Positions 24,239 through 49,323 of a stretch of 64,000 nucleotides of DNA are shown here, piece by piece; positions within the stretch are counted from its first letter, which is position 1; each line of letters begins with the position of its first letter. The position numbers were made by a program, and so were the translations under genes. The stretch is from Flaccisagitta enflata (Eukaryota; Chaetognatha; Sagittoidea; Aphragmophora), in NCBI GenBank assembly GCA_965153355.1, contig OZ231128.1:37324001-37388000 (forward strand). The letters are read 5' to 3'. The notes beneath the pieces are model-generated. The model was not told where the DNA came from and searched no databases. It saw nothing but the letters and a program-made list of their open reading frames with translations.

Positions 24239-25707
24239 GTGTGTGTGTAAGTGTGTCTGTGTAAAAGGGAATGAGGGTAGTTTGTCAATCAATTTCATTT
24301 CATTCCAGGGTTATTTGTTAGAGATCACGTAACTCACTATAGAGGTATTTATCAGTTGGGGAAAAGAAAAGGTTGAGTAGCAACAAGAGGTAAAGAAAAG
24401 AGGGGAGGGAAAAAGAAATAGATGGAGAAAGCAATATTGATGAAGAGTAAATGAAAGAGAACAAGTCATTTGAAGATCACTTGTGGTGTTCGGCTGTAGA
24501 AGTGCGGTGAGAGTAAGGCATTGGCCCAAAGAGGCTAATGATCATGAATATAGAAGTGAATTTCCTCAGTAAGTTGGAATAGCCATAATTGAAGGAGTAA
24601 AAGATCAGGAGACTTAGGAAGAACATAGTCAGAATTAGGTTTTTGAAAAGGCTTGAAGAGACTAGGTTTGTGCTGTTATGGGCATGCAAAAGCAGATTTG
24701 AATTTTGCAAAATTTTAAGTGTAATATCATGAGAGGGCTGATAAAAGGCCTTGGACGGTTGATTTTGAGCCAAAGAATGGCTGATACAGTATGATTTTTC
24801 TCTACTGCAATAAAAGATAAGGAGATTATGCAAAAACTAGATACTATCATGTAGAAATTCTGAAAGAAGCCCCTGGAAGATGAGAGTTTGCAGTTTTTTG
24901 CTGGAAGATTTCAAGGATTTTCTGGAAAAGATATGATTATTCTGATACTTGTGCCACTGTTAATGAGATTCTGCAAATTTAGAAATTTAGGGAAATTGTA
25001 GAAATATTGGTTCAACTGTTTTTCTTTAAATTGCTCTCATTTCTGAACCAGTGAGCTTATGTTTAAGGATAATGTAGAAGCATTGATCAGAAAAGCATTT
25101 TTTTGTAATTTAGCCTTGTTTAAAGATATTGTTGGAAATATTGTTTATTTTAATTTATTCAGCTTTACTTGACAATTAAATCAAGTAACCAAGTAATCAG
25201 GCACTTAACATTAAATCTATTATCATTTATTCAAATCAACTTTCACAAGCCCACAACTGCCCAAACCTAGCCTCTTCAATAATCAATCTTTTTCAAAAAT
25301 TTCAATACTTGGACACCCCATGTTCATCCTAGGTCTCCTGAAGTTGTCCAATTTGCCCATTTCAACTGAGGAAATTCACCCCTATGTTCAACAAGACATT
25401 GGCCCTTTAGAGCCTCTGCCCTACTCTCACCCAACTCCTGCAGCTAAACACCACAAGCAATCTTCAAATGACTTGTTCTCTTTCACTTCCTCTTCATCAA
25501 TGTTTTTTTTCCCCATCTGTTTCTTTTTCCCCCACCTCTCATTTCTTTACCTTTTGTTGCTACTCAACCTTTTCCTTTCCCCTACAAATAAATGCCTTCA
25601 TAGTGAGTAAAATGGTCTGTAACAAGTAACCCTGGAATATGATATTATAATGGATAGGTGGGCAGGGGCATACAATCCCCATTCCCTTTTACACACACTC
25701 ACACGCG

Positions 25708-25753
<46 letters not shown>

Positions 25754-26147
25754 TCGAAACAAGTTGTTTAATGCAAGTTATCACACTTGTTGACAATAAA
25801 CAGTTTATTGTAAAAGTCATCACTTTTTGCTAGAGAAATACTCATACCTAGGCCACAAGTTAATTAATTTCCTATCATAAAACAGGGTTACTGGAGATAT
25901 ATACCTTTGTTTACAGTAAACAGTTTATCACATAATTATCCCTTTTTTGCTTGAATAATGTTCATATCGAGGCAAAATTTGTTCATTTACTATCATGAGA
26001 CAGATTTACTTGAGTAAAATGTCTCAGGTGACCTTGATTATTCAAAAACTGCCCACTTCTGCAAGATAAACCATCAAAAGGAGATATTGATTTACACTAT
26101 GCCATGTCCAAATGATTGGTCAGTTCATCAGCTAAACTTGACTTTTT

Positions 26148-26370
26148 AGTCGCGTGCACGCGACTCTACACCCCGCTTTGTCTGTCCATCCATCCCTCTG
26201 TTGGTTGGTTTGTCAGTCCCACACTTAAACTTCTTTTTAACAATTTCATTTTTTCAAGTCATTTAAGGTTATTTTAGGGTATACCAAGTCATTCTAAGTC
26301 ATTCTAATCATTCTATGTCATTCTAAATGTAAGTATTGCACGCGACTTATAAATACTAACCGTGTTCATT
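26148..26370. mobile_element. GTCGCG element in right foldback arm
   Basis: AGTCGCGTGCACGCGACTCT then ACACCCCGCTTTGTCTGTCC, TAAGTCATTC units, and end GCACGCGACTTATAAATACT. It is the mirror partner of the copy at 23690-23907, so the insertion predates the formation of the palindrome or was copied between arms. Confidence 0.8.
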
Positions 26371-28427
26371 ATGGTTTTGTTTTCAATGATGCCCCGGCTG
26401 AAATGCCTGATAACCTCTTCCCCTGCTCAGCCCCATGCAATATTTGGGCTTTTGAAAAATTCTCTATCAATTTAACATAACATAAAGATTGAGTAAGGAG
26501 GATTATACCAATAAATGAAGAATAATCGATAATTTACTGCTTATTTGTTCAAAAAATGCTCAATACGGGGCCCTTAGAGCCAATTATTCCCCCATAAGAG
26601 GGCCAAGCTGCTCATGAATGTTTCAGGTGGACTTAATTCATCTATTGGAGGTAAATTTATGCAATTTTTGTGATTTAAATGCAACTTCATCTTTGAAAAC
26701 TGACAAAAAATGGCAAAAAAAGAGTGAAAAGGGCATATATGCTCGTTACCGGGCCAGGGCAAGTTCTAAACATCGTTTTTTTGCATTTTTGACTTCACCA
26801 ATGGATTCCCCATGCAAAAACACCCAGGATAGGGGGGCGCCACCTAGAGAAAACTTTCATGTTGACAAAAAAAAATATAGTTAATGACATTACGTTATAA
26901 GCGCTTTTACGACGTTTACAAAGTTACATCATCAATTTACATCAACTGTAGAAAGTACCTAGCAATCCTAGCATGGTAAAATAAAAAAAGTGACGCGGGG
27001 TCACAATATCGTTTCGGACGGGTGGGCAGGAGTATCCAACCCCCATCCACTCCCCATGCCCCCCCCCCCACCAACATGCCCAAAAAAAGCATCTAAAACG
27101 CTAAGTTTTCAGTTTTTAACTGGTGCGTTACAGACGGACCATTGGATGGACAGACAAAGCCTCTTAAGAGTTGCGACAGGTGTGACGGTCGAAAGGATGG
27201 ACGGACCAACTTACACTGAGGAAGGGCGTACATAGAGAAAACAGACATTTTAACCACGTTTTTTTGGTTCGCCGCATGTAAAAAATCGTGCGAAATATGA
27301 CCGACAGCGCCTTGACAACCGAGCATTCCAATCTCGTTGGCATAAACATGCAAAATGTACCCAGTCTAGGATGTCGCATGATAAAAGTTTCGGCGAGGCC
27401 AGGATTGAAAATTTAGTTGAATCATGAATAATATGTCTTTGGTGCTAAACGGCGATCAATTTCTTCTTGAAAACCGCAGAGTGGAAGAGGAGGAAACCAC
27501 ACGTTGAAACAATTTGAGAGCAGCTCGAAAGATTTTGAGAAAAAAGCCTGGTTTCAATTTCTTAGTTCAACGACATTAACATGTAAGCCAGAAAAGATTT
27601 CTTCGAGGACTGACTTAGAAAGTTTAAGAGAAAGAATCGAATCGAGTGCCAACATGAGAGAAGGGCGGACCAACCAAAGTACACAGATATGTGCGCATGC
27701 GAAAACAAATTGATAAGCAGGCAAACAGACCGGGGAACAGGCAAACCCACAAAGAATTAGAAAGAGGTGAAAAACGGGAAGAGGAATCAAAAAAGACAAA
27801 ACGAGGTAAACACAAACGGACAGAACGGCAGTGCACAACACCCAAGACAGATGGCAGACAGGAAGACGGACAGACCGATAGACAGGCAGGCAGATGGGCA
27901 GAAAGACGGGGAGGTAGACAGACAAGACTAACAGGAAAAAAAAACGACAGGAAAACTGATGGATAGGGAGACAGAAAAACGGATATACAGACAGACAGGA
28001 AAACAGAGTGACTTGCAGACAGACAGACAAACAAATTGAAAGGTAGACATATTGACAGGTAGATTGACAGGTAGATTGACAGGTAGACAGATGGACAGGT
28101 ACGTAGACAGATGGACAGGTAGACAGATGGACAGGTAGACAGATGGACAGGTAGACAGGTAGGCAGACGGGAAAAAATTTCGAAGACGATACTGATCTTT
28201 TGTTTTCATCAGGTTTTCCCATTTTGGGCGAAAATTTAATTCGTGTAGATTCGGGTTGAAATGTATTTAACACAGCTCTCACCTTGCCCCAACGCTAGCA
28301 CTGACCCTAACCCTAACCCTAAAACCACCCCCAACCCCAACCTTAACCCTAACCCTACCCCTAACCCTGAATAAAAACCCGCTTAGAATGTCAGTAAAAC
28401 AAAAGACATCACCGAATTCGAAAACAG

Positions 28428-28680
28428 TACCGGCAGACGGGCAGGTAGACAGACGGGCAGGTAGACAGACGGACAGGCAGACAGATGGACAGGCAGACAG
28501 ATGGACAGGCAGACAGATGGACAGGCAGACAGATGGACAGGCAGACAGATGGACAGGCAGACAGATGGACAGGCAGACAGATGGACAGGCAGACAGATGG
28601 ACAGGCAGACAGATGGACAGGCAGACAGATGGACAGGCAGACAGATGGACAGGCAGACAGATTGACAGATTGACAGGCAG
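28428..28680. repeat. 16-bp minisatellite GACAGATGGACAGGCA
   Basis: About 13 near-perfect tandem units of 16 bp flanked by degenerate GACAAATTGACAGGCG units. The 16-bp period cycles the reading frame, which explains long frames on both strands. Confidence 0.95.
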
Positions 28681-29630
28681 ACAGATTACAACGCAGAATT
28701 GACAGCTGGACAAATTAACAGGCGGACAAATTGACAGGCGGACAAATTGACAGGCGGACAAATTGACAAGCGGGCAAATTGACAAGCGGACAAATTGACA
28801 AGCGGACAGATTGACTAGTGGACAGATTGACAGATTGACTGGGAGACATATCGACAGGCAGACACATTGACGGGCAGACATATCGACAGGCAAAGATACT
28901 GACAGGTCAACTGATAAATAGGAATACAAAGGCAGACAATGAGATAATGTATAGGACCATATCGAACGGTCGAGTACCGAAAACCAGTATTTTTGCCGTA
29001 AAAGCACCACGTGACAAAACTACAGCCTAAACCTTCAATCGTCGCTCTCTCCAAACATGAAGAGACGAAATCGGACGCAACTGAGAGCAGTTGACACTGT
29101 TTGTCAAAGATTCAGTTTGGGAAAATTAAGTGATGAAAACGTTTTTAGATTGCGTAAACGCTCCAGCCCACCCGTCCGGCTTTTTTTGGTCTTTCAGTCA
29201 ATTCTTACGTAACACCTTGCTCTTTCAGGCTTTTCCATAGAAGTTAGACAGCATATAGCAGTATCTAAGCGGTATCTAACCCTGCCCAGTGACCACTGTG
29301 GTTTCTGCCGAGCACTGTCCCTCCCCAACCGCATATGTCGGAAATATTATAGCTACGGTATCCATTCTTTAAAGATACTTTAATAGTTTAAAACCCAACT
29401 CAATGAGCTATGATTTTACATCTGCTTCGGAACACCGTGCAAATAAATCGATCGTCAAAATTACGAGATCGAAATGAAAAAAAAGTTCTGAAATCTGAAC
29501 CGAGCACAATCTGCAGGCAACCCCTAGTAAAGCGTCAGATCAAGGGAACTACGAAATGCATGTTTGCATTACGATTTGAGTAAGGGGCCAGGTTCGGGGC
29601 GCATTAGGATTAGGTAAGAGAGAAAGAGAG

Positions 29631-29727
<97 letters not shown>

Positions 29728-30787
29728 AAGATAGAGAGAAAAGAGAGCCAGAGAAAGAGAAAAAGAGGAGAGAGTTTGGGATGCTCATGGTCATGCAATT
29801 GCTGATTAATGCATAATGCAATACATGAGCAGGAAATCACTTCACTGCAAGAGCTTAGTTTTGGGGTATTACCCTATACTTCCAGAAATGTTTTGGTCTA
29901 GTGGTTTTTCAATTTTCAGATGGAAGAATAGATAGAAAATAATTTTTGACGGTTCTTACGGTCAGCTTTTTTTCGCGCTCTTTTTCTCTCTATTTATCAG
30001 CGGACTTTTCTATTCATAGTTTTCTTAATAACTCATGGGGGAACTTTGTTTACAAAAGAAATCAAGGAGTAGAATGCCAAGGAAACCACTGGACACAACT
30101 CTATCAAATGTATAATGCCTACCCACCCATAAGAACCTCGCTTTGACAGGAAGCGTAATGAGCATCCACAGATACATTCAGGTGCAGTCAACTAAATTGT
30201 TCTGTGGAGGTGTACGTATTTCACCAGCTATCATCTTCAATATGTTTAATGTATTTTAAGGCCACTATCATTCCCCAAACGACCTGCGAAATTTTAACGT
30301 GCGCACCATGCTTATCAACCACAACACTGTGGCGACAACCGGACCATTATGGTATACATGGAACACTGGGGCAGGGCCACAGAACGGGCATTCCGCCTAC
30401 ACCACAGCACCTACCTAACAGCGAATGTACATGTCGGCGGTCGTAGTTGTACCAGCAGCGATTTACATCCACAGATAACGCCTACGTATTTCTTGTACGT
30501 ATTTCTTGGTCCAAGAAAAGATAATTTTTTGACACGATAAGTCGAAAATGAGAGCGGAGTTTGTTCAATAACCGTAAAAGAACAGAAACTATTTAAACGA
30601 GTTGTCTACGAGCAAATTCTGTGTAACTGTTTAGCCAAGCAACAGTTTGGCTCTGACTGAACTGCATCAAGTCGAGGAAGACGCTGTTAATCGCTGCATC
30701 ACTCCGGTTAGAAAGAACCATGTTCAGTCGACCTTGTCAACCCTTAACACTACGGTAGCTTTCGCTCTCTGGTTTTCTCTCCCTCGT

Positions 30788-30825
<38 letters not shown>

Positions 30826-30930
30826 CCCGCGGTTTGATAAGGAAAATGTCTAACCGTTTCCCTTCCTTGAGCAATTTGAATTTAACTAAAATGTTCTGAA
30901 TTCTGACAGAAATGGATATTCATGAGGAAG

Positions 30931-31045
<115 letters not shown>

Positions 31046-31073
31046 CGTCGTCGTTGTTGTTGTTGTTCTTGTT

Positions 31074-31105
<32 letters not shown>

Positions 31106-31110
31106 GGTCG

Positions 31111-31142
<32 letters not shown>

Positions 31143-31167
31143 AGTGTTGTTGTCGTTGTTGTTGTTT

Positions 31168-31345
31168 ATTCGCATCCTTCGCGACTCTACACCGCACTAT
31201 CTCAGTCCATCCGTCCTTATCTCCTTTCTTTTACATTGGCATCTTTTGAGCTTTTTGACCTCACTACTCCTGCCAAAAATGCCGAATCTGAATCACTGCT
31301 CCAGCCCACCCACACGCGACTGGGATAGTCGTGTCTCTGGCCGTT
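31168..31345. mobile_element. GTCGCG hairpin element (degenerate)
   Basis: Left TTCGCATCCTTCGCGACTCT then ACACCGCACTATCTCAGTCC, right CACACGCGACTGGGATAGTC. It sits exactly between two TTG microsatellites. Confidence 0.6.
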
Positions 31346-31350
31346 GCCTC

Positions 31351-31400
<50 letters not shown>

Positions 31401-31412
31401 TTGTTGTTGTTC

Positions 31413-31467
<55 letters not shown>

Positions 31468-31641
31468 GTTGTTGTTGTTGTTTTTGTTGTTATAGTTGTT
31501 TTTACTTCTACGGTTTTTTCATTTGTCAAATTACTGCGAGGCAGGGATTGAATTGATAGAAAATCGATCATTTTGCAGCATCGGAAAGATTTGCATTCGG
31601 CATGCTATTTTCCTTCCTGCCTTTCCGTGTCTGTCACTTAC

Positions 31642-31684
<43 letters not shown>

Positions 31685-31687
31685 GTC

Positions 31688-31719
<32 letters not shown>

Positions 31720-32035
31720 CAGCGGCTCCGAAGGGGACAAAGTCTTGTAGAACACAGAGGGAATCTGTCCGTTTGTCCATCCGCACCCCCCCCCCACCAG
31801 CCCCATACTCAGGGCTTCGTCCCCTTTGGGGCCTATTCTGACCCAAATTCTGCCAATTAGCTGAGATTTGGGCCTAGAGGCTGGGATATGGACTTTGAGG
31901 CTGAGAAATGGGCTTGGAGGTTGGGGAAGGGGGTTACGGAGAAGGTGGAAAGGAGCAGAAGGAGGAGAAAATTCCCCTGTGTGGAAGCATAGGATATCGA
32001 CCCCTTCGTGGCCGCTGCCCAAAAACCGCTCATAT
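31720..32035. mobile_element. CAGCGG hairpin element, copy 4
   Basis: Left CCAGCGGCTCCGAAGGGGAC with TCTTGTAGAACACAGAGGG. Right ATCGACCCCTTCGTGGCCGC then TGCCCAAAAACCGC. Both ends here are of the AAAAA type, so it lacks the GGTACCGCTGACC tail. A (CT)n tract abuts the left side, as in copy 3. Confidence 0.6.
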
Positions 32036-32805
32036 TACAAATAAGTTACCGATGGATGGACCGACAGATCGACGGAATGACAGATTGACGGACATCTTCA
32101 TGCAATGGGTTATTGGCAGGGGGTGGGTTAAGGTTAGGAGTAGTGCTAGGGGTAAGTTTTTGATTAGGGGTGGTGATAGGGTTAGGGGTGGGGTTATGGG
32201 TAGGGCATGGCTTTTTAATTACCATCCTTTTGTCCACTGACTGTCACCGCTCCCAGCTCCCGTTAGGGGGCGTTTCTAGTCAGAGACGATCGCGTTTTTA
32301 ACGGGCCACTTGGTCGCTCGCTACGTTCGTTCGCTCGCACCGCTCACTCCGCTCACTCCCTATGCAGGGCTTCGCTTCACTACCCTCGCTTCGCTCGCTC
32401 GCTCCGTTCAAGGGCTCGCTCACTCACTTCGCTCACTCCCTCGTGAAGCAGTGAAATTCATAAATATGTGTTCACGCTGTAACTGCTTTCAATGGGAACA
32501 AACGCGTTTTTATCTTTACTAGAAACACGCCCTTAGTTACTTTGTGTTTGAAAGGATTTTTGAATCCCTCTTTCACAGGATGTGAATCATTGCATTGCTA
32601 ATGTTTCCAAATAAAGAAACAAAAAAGGGGAGTCGAAATTTTGTGCGAGGGTTTAACCTCCCGCTCCTGCGCGGTTAACTCCCTTTTGTCTACGAATGAA
32701 GACATTAAAGACATAAAAGTCTTTCTTCCGTTTGATTTTAATTCCAACCGGAAGAAAAAGATAAACAAATTACACGCAGGTAAATAAAAAAGCTTAAGCC
32801 GAGCG

Positions 32806-32812
32806 TATAAAA
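32806..32812 (+). promoter_or_regulatory. Candidate TATA box of the EGF-repeat gene
   Basis: TATAAAA 67 bp upstream of the ATG at 32879, in the context GAGCGTATAAAAACTG. Spacing fits a short 5' UTR. Position-based inference only. Confidence 0.5.
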
Positions 32813-32878
32813 ACTGTGGGATAAATTGTTTATCGAATATCGATAATCGGGAACGATAATGAACGACTTTCATCAGTC

Positions 32879-45316
<12,438 letters not shown>

Positions 45317-46998
45317 GTGAGTTGTTACAATGTAGGAATAGGTGTACAAACAAACTGAGCATCGAGTTAACAGCGACAATATACAGGGTGTATCATGCCA
45401 AATTAGATGTAAGAAAACGATAGCATTTTACATCTAAAAGTGAAAAAATAATTCTGAGAAAAGATTCAAAGAGCATATGAGCTCCGGTTTTTTGTGTAAA
45501 AATTTCATGGGTCTGGGTCAAATATTCTAGCTACAACATCAATTTGAAGTGAACTAAGCAGAGGAGAAGCTTTTTGGACATGATCTTGATTCTGAAAGTT
45601 TCTCTTTGAATTGCTCTCATTTCTATACCGCTTGAGCCACATAGTCCAGATTGGTCTCAAATCAAGGAAAATTTGATAAGCTTCAATTTGGGACCAATCT
45701 GGCACCTGTAACTTAAGCTGTTTAAAAATGAGAGAAATTCTAAAAACACTTTCAAAATCTAAATCTTTTCCAAAGTGCTTCTCCTCTAAATGCTCAATTT
45801 ACTTCAAATTGATATTGTGCACTCAAAAAAAAAAGTTTTTTTCTAATAATTATAGCAAAAAATTATATCAATCGCGGACGAAATTATACCACATAACAAT
45901 TATATCGATATTATATCGATATTATATCGAAATTATAATTTTTTTATCAAAATTATATCGAAATTATAAAGAAATTATATCGCAATTATATCGCAGTGGT
46001 GCCATATGGTCAATATAACAGTTTTATTCAACCAATATAACTGTTTTAAGACAGATTAAAACAATTATATTGACAATTATAATAATTATATTTTGCATTA
46101 TCTAATAATTATACCATAAGCTATAATTGTTAGATCCCAAAATATAATAATTATATTCGGTCCGGCCAGCTTAAAAAAAAACCCAGGCTGGGCACCTGCT
46201 TCGAGTAAAATACTCGAAGCAGGTGCCCAGCCTGGGTTTTTTTTTAAGATCGCTGGACAAAATATAATTTTATTAAAATACTCGAAACAGTGAAATGAAA
46301 AAGTCGCATAACAATAAATGGCGCCAATGACAAATTTGTGTACAACGTGGTGCATTGTATGAACATTAACACTTTGAATGACGAGAACGGAGCCGTTTCC
46401 AAACACTTTCCACCACTGGCACATCAGCTAACTAAACTTATCAAAACAGACAGATTCTAGATAACGAAGCCATGGTAATCGCATGAAATGTTGAAGCGGA
46501 AAAGAAATGGAATTAAACAAACGGGAGTTTTATTTTTATACAAACAAAACAATTGTTATAAGAAGTTACATTTCTTTGTGGGACAAATGAATGTATTAGG
46601 CAGGCGTTTTACTGCGGAATTAAATAAACCATAATATAACTGTTTTATGATCTCAACTATATAACAGTCGTATCCACAAAATACAAAACAACAAAAGAGC
46701 CCCAATAACATATGCGAGAAATGGCCAGAAACTGTCACTAAATAACAATATTGTCTAAAATATTGACACTACAATGGTCGTTGCAATCAATCAAGCTAGT
46801 GTATAAAAATTTAACAGGGTCTTACGCCGACATTTATCACATATCTCACAAAAGAAACATGCCACTTGCCCAAACACTGGAATGACATACTGACAAATGC
46901 TGTTAATCAATATACCAAAGACGATCACATCGTGACTGCTTCACCATTCTTAAAACGCTTCAATCGATTCAGTCGTTCCCTGACTACGTTCACAATGA
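45317..46998. other. Intergenic: foldback, AT-rich array and perfect hairpin
   Basis: 45525-45830 is a foldback (TTCAAATTGATRTTGT words at both ends). 45845-46160 is AT-rich with repeated TTATATCGAAATTATA words. 46170-46248 is a perfect hairpin (separate entry). 46260-46998 shows no gene I recognise. Further exons of the EGF gene could hide here but I see no EGF cysteine pattern. Confidence 0.6.
46170..46248. repeat. Perfect 38-bp inverted repeat with 3-nt loop
   Basis: Arms 46170-46207 and 46211-46248 are exact complements (CTTAAAAAAAAACCCAGG...TTCGAGTA / TACTCGAA...), loop AAA. It lies in AT-rich DNA with TATAATTATT words and AT-rich flanks. It could be a young MITE-like hairpin, an RNA hairpin precursor or a recombination product; nothing in the sequence decides. 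Confidence 0.9.
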
Positions 46999-47781
46999 TC
47001 ACTGTGACGACTGAGACGATGGCGAGGATGGCGAGGATGGCGAGGATGGCGAGGATGTTGAGGATGGTGAGGATGGCGGGGTGGAAGAAGATGCCGATGA
47101 TGCCGCCGATGGCGATGAAGGCGTTGATGGCAACGTTGTAGGAAAACAACGTGTTTCTTCTTCAGCACACAGCGGAACCACGTTGTGTTCAAGATGTTGA
47201 TCCCTGTAAGGAAAATGACATGAAATATCCATTACAAAACGATTTAATATACAAAGTGAAAATTAATTGAATCACATACACTACAAAACTACAAGTTGCA
47301 ACCCGTCCCAAATTCAGAAGAAAAAATGCACTTACATCCAGCACTCGTTGCAACCTTCATTTTCACAGTCGCGGCAAAAGATTGAGAGCGCCTTTTCTTC
47401 ATGGACATCGCAGGCGGGTGTGGCTGCTTCGTATATGTCAATGATGACTCTGAGGAATGCAGCGCGAATGTAATCGTCCAGAGACATCTCCGTCCTGGCC
47501 CGGAAATTTAATTAGTGAAGATTGTACCAATACAATACAGTTATACAACTAATATAGCAACAGCCCTTGAGTTCATTTCAAATTCACGAAAACATAAAAA
47601 ACCTGCAATGTGGACAGGAATGCATGTCGTAATCTTCATACGCCGTCGAGATACAATCAAAACAGTAATGGTGGATGCACACGTTGCACAGGTAAGGGTT
47701 TGTTGGCATAACAAGGCATATGAGGCAGCGGTATTCCTTCTCGAATTCTTCCATTCTTGATCGCGTCCATAACGCAGTCAT
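46999..47781 (-). CDS. Small RING + B-box protein 1 (TRIM-like), 3 exons
   Basis: Minus-strand exons 47603-47781, 47336-47494, 46999-47203; both introns phase 2; 180 aa. The RING-like domain in exon 1 has four C-x2-C pairs (CLIC, CNVC, CFDC, CPHC) with spacings 9, 4 and 12. Exon 2 has a helical linker (MSLDDYIRAAFLRVIIDIY) and the first half of a B-box: C-DV-H, FCRDC, C-NE-C. Exon 3 completes it with H-LE-H followed by NVVPL, a typical B-box ending. The tail is Ser/Pro-rich (TLPSTPSSPSAASSASS..) with no coiled coil or C-terminal TRIM domain. Likely a ubiquitin-ligase-type protein; function inferred from domains only. Third of three tandem paralogues in transcription order. Confidence 0.85.
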
Positions 47782-48173
47782 GGTGAAATGGTGAACTGCT
47801 TAACAAAACTAAACCATATGAACGAATGTCAACGAGAACAAATCACAATGTTGCGGCGAAGATTTAAAACTAGTAATAAGGCAAACAACGAGCATGACAA
47901 ATGTCTTGAAACGGAAAACGCAAGATGCAAGATGTCGCGGGAACGCTGAGGGCTAGTGATGAAAAACGCCGGCTTCACTGACCTCTTTTGTCGAAACGGA
48001 ATGGTCAACGCGGCGTCCCGCCAACCGAGAGAAGGCGAAATGTTTAACAGTTCAAGTTGAAAATTATTCGAATTAAACAAACGGCTACGCTAAACTCAAA
48101 ATCCAAAAACAGTCCTCAATAACATGTGTGACGTGTGATCTTTAAAATCACTGTCACCGCCTGGACAAACGCG

Positions 48174-49098
48174 TTATCTCTCTGGTTCCTGATGGTCGTC
48201 GTCATTGTTTGCGAGCTCCACCGGAACGACATCGTGGCGGCGGTGAACGTCTCTGTGAATTAAATTGAAGACTTCATTCACAAACAAAATAGCTATTGAA
48301 ACATTTAATTGTTTAACCATTCCCCCACCTCGTAAGATCTAACTATTATAATTAGCCTTACTAGGATTTTATTCACGCCTAACATGTTGGCCGGGGATCT
48401 AACAAATATAATTGCCTCGACCATTGCTTGACTTTTTTAAGAGTGATTGAGGGTTTACTCACCTCCAGCAAATGTCGCACGATGACTCCGAACAGTCTTT
48501 ACAAAAGACGCAAGCGATCCTTTCGTGCGGATGGCGTGGGCAACCGAACACTGCCTTCGCTGCACGTAAAGACTTCAGCCATGGCGTGACAGTCTCGGAG
48601 ACTTCGTCAAAATTCTCGAGATCAACGGGTATCCTGCAATGGAAATTATAAACACTTTATTTCGCTCCCCCATGGACGGGCGTTAATATACATTTCCGGC
48701 GCGAAGTAAAATTTAACATGAACACATATGAACAGCAACGACTTTCGTTCGTCATTTTTTTTCCCTTTGGAAATACTTTTATGGTTATGATAGTCAACAA
48801 CCTCATGAGATCACCTGCAATGCGGGCAAGAATCGCCATCCACCTCGTAAGCGCTTCTTAGACATATATCACATATGTAACGGTCGCATGCGGGACACAT
48901 TTGTGCCATTATGGGGTCGCAGTGGCAAATGGGGCAGCGATGAACCTCCAAGAGACGATCGCGTTCAGCCACAGGCATGAGGATCCAGTCCTTTCTATAT
49001 TGGCGTTTCAGGAGGTCAACAATGAGGGCGTCTTCTGGTTGCGACCTGTTAACGAGCAGCAAGTCGGACGGCAGCAACTCGGACTCGTTGGCTGACAT
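48174..49098 (-). CDS. Small RING + B-box protein 2 (TRIM-like), 3 exons
   Basis: Minus-strand exons 48815-49098, 48463-48633, 48174-48252; introns phase 2; 177 aa. N-terminus is longer than in its paralogues (MSANESELLPSDLLLVNRSQ..) and carries RING pairs CPIC, CPAC, CDIC, CPHC with spacings 9, 4 and 11. There is no His at the usual fourth RING ligand. The B-box is C-PR-H, CVFCKDC, C-DI-C, then H-RR-H-DVVPV in exon 3, followed by a short acidic tail (ELANNDDDHQEPER). It keeps the intron positions of its neighbours but is the most diverged of the three. Confidence 0.85.
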
Positions 49099-49323
49099 CT
49101 TTCGTTTTTAAAGAATGTTCGATGTCAACTAGAAACCAAACTAGAAACTAAACTACAAAACAAACTAGAAAAAATACTAGAAAACAAAACAGGATATGCA
49201 CTACACTATTGCCACATTGCCAGAACGCAATATAATTGTTTCATTACTACAACTAAACATTATAATCAATACACTTTCCGTAACCAAACACTAAATGGTT
49301 TAACGTGCACGAGAACATGCCGT

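Larger units (their letters stand above)
23165..26883. mobile_element. 3.7-kb foldback element with 9-bp target duplication
   Basis: Inverted arms of roughly 1.5 kb: 23165-24560 matches 25350-26883 reversed. The outer ends are (C)TAACTATATTTTTTTTT then GTCAACATGAAAG. Flanked by ATGACATTA on both sides (23156-23164, 26884-26892). Long inverted repeats plus a 9-bp duplication suggest a Mutator-like or foldback element. The arms carry mirrored CA/GT microsatellites (24182-24260, 25695-25750), mirrored GTCGCG elements and mirrored degenerate CAGCGG ends. Repeated short frames (MPWPGNEHICPF..) occur in both arms but no transposase is recognisable. Confidence 0.85.

Noticed and set aside
26574-26884. 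Duplicate short frames (MPWPGNEHICPF..) in both arms of the foldback element
   Set aside because: Present because the arms are inverted copies; no domain, no splice signals and frames on both strands.
27554-29010. Cys/Leu/Ser-Val-rich frames of about 240 residues on the minus strand
   Set aside because: Minisatellites of CAGACAGATGGACAGG type; the period rotates through all frames.
46925-47149. Hydrophobic frame (NAFIAIGGIIGIFF..ILAILAILAI) overlapping the tail of RING/B-box gene 1, and a similar one at 49253-49489
   Set aside because: The frame is closed by a TGA just upstream and needs a frameshift relative to the B-box exon. It comes from GGCGATGGCGAGGATG-type repetitive codons. An alternative acceptor giving a membrane tail cannot be excluded but is not supported.
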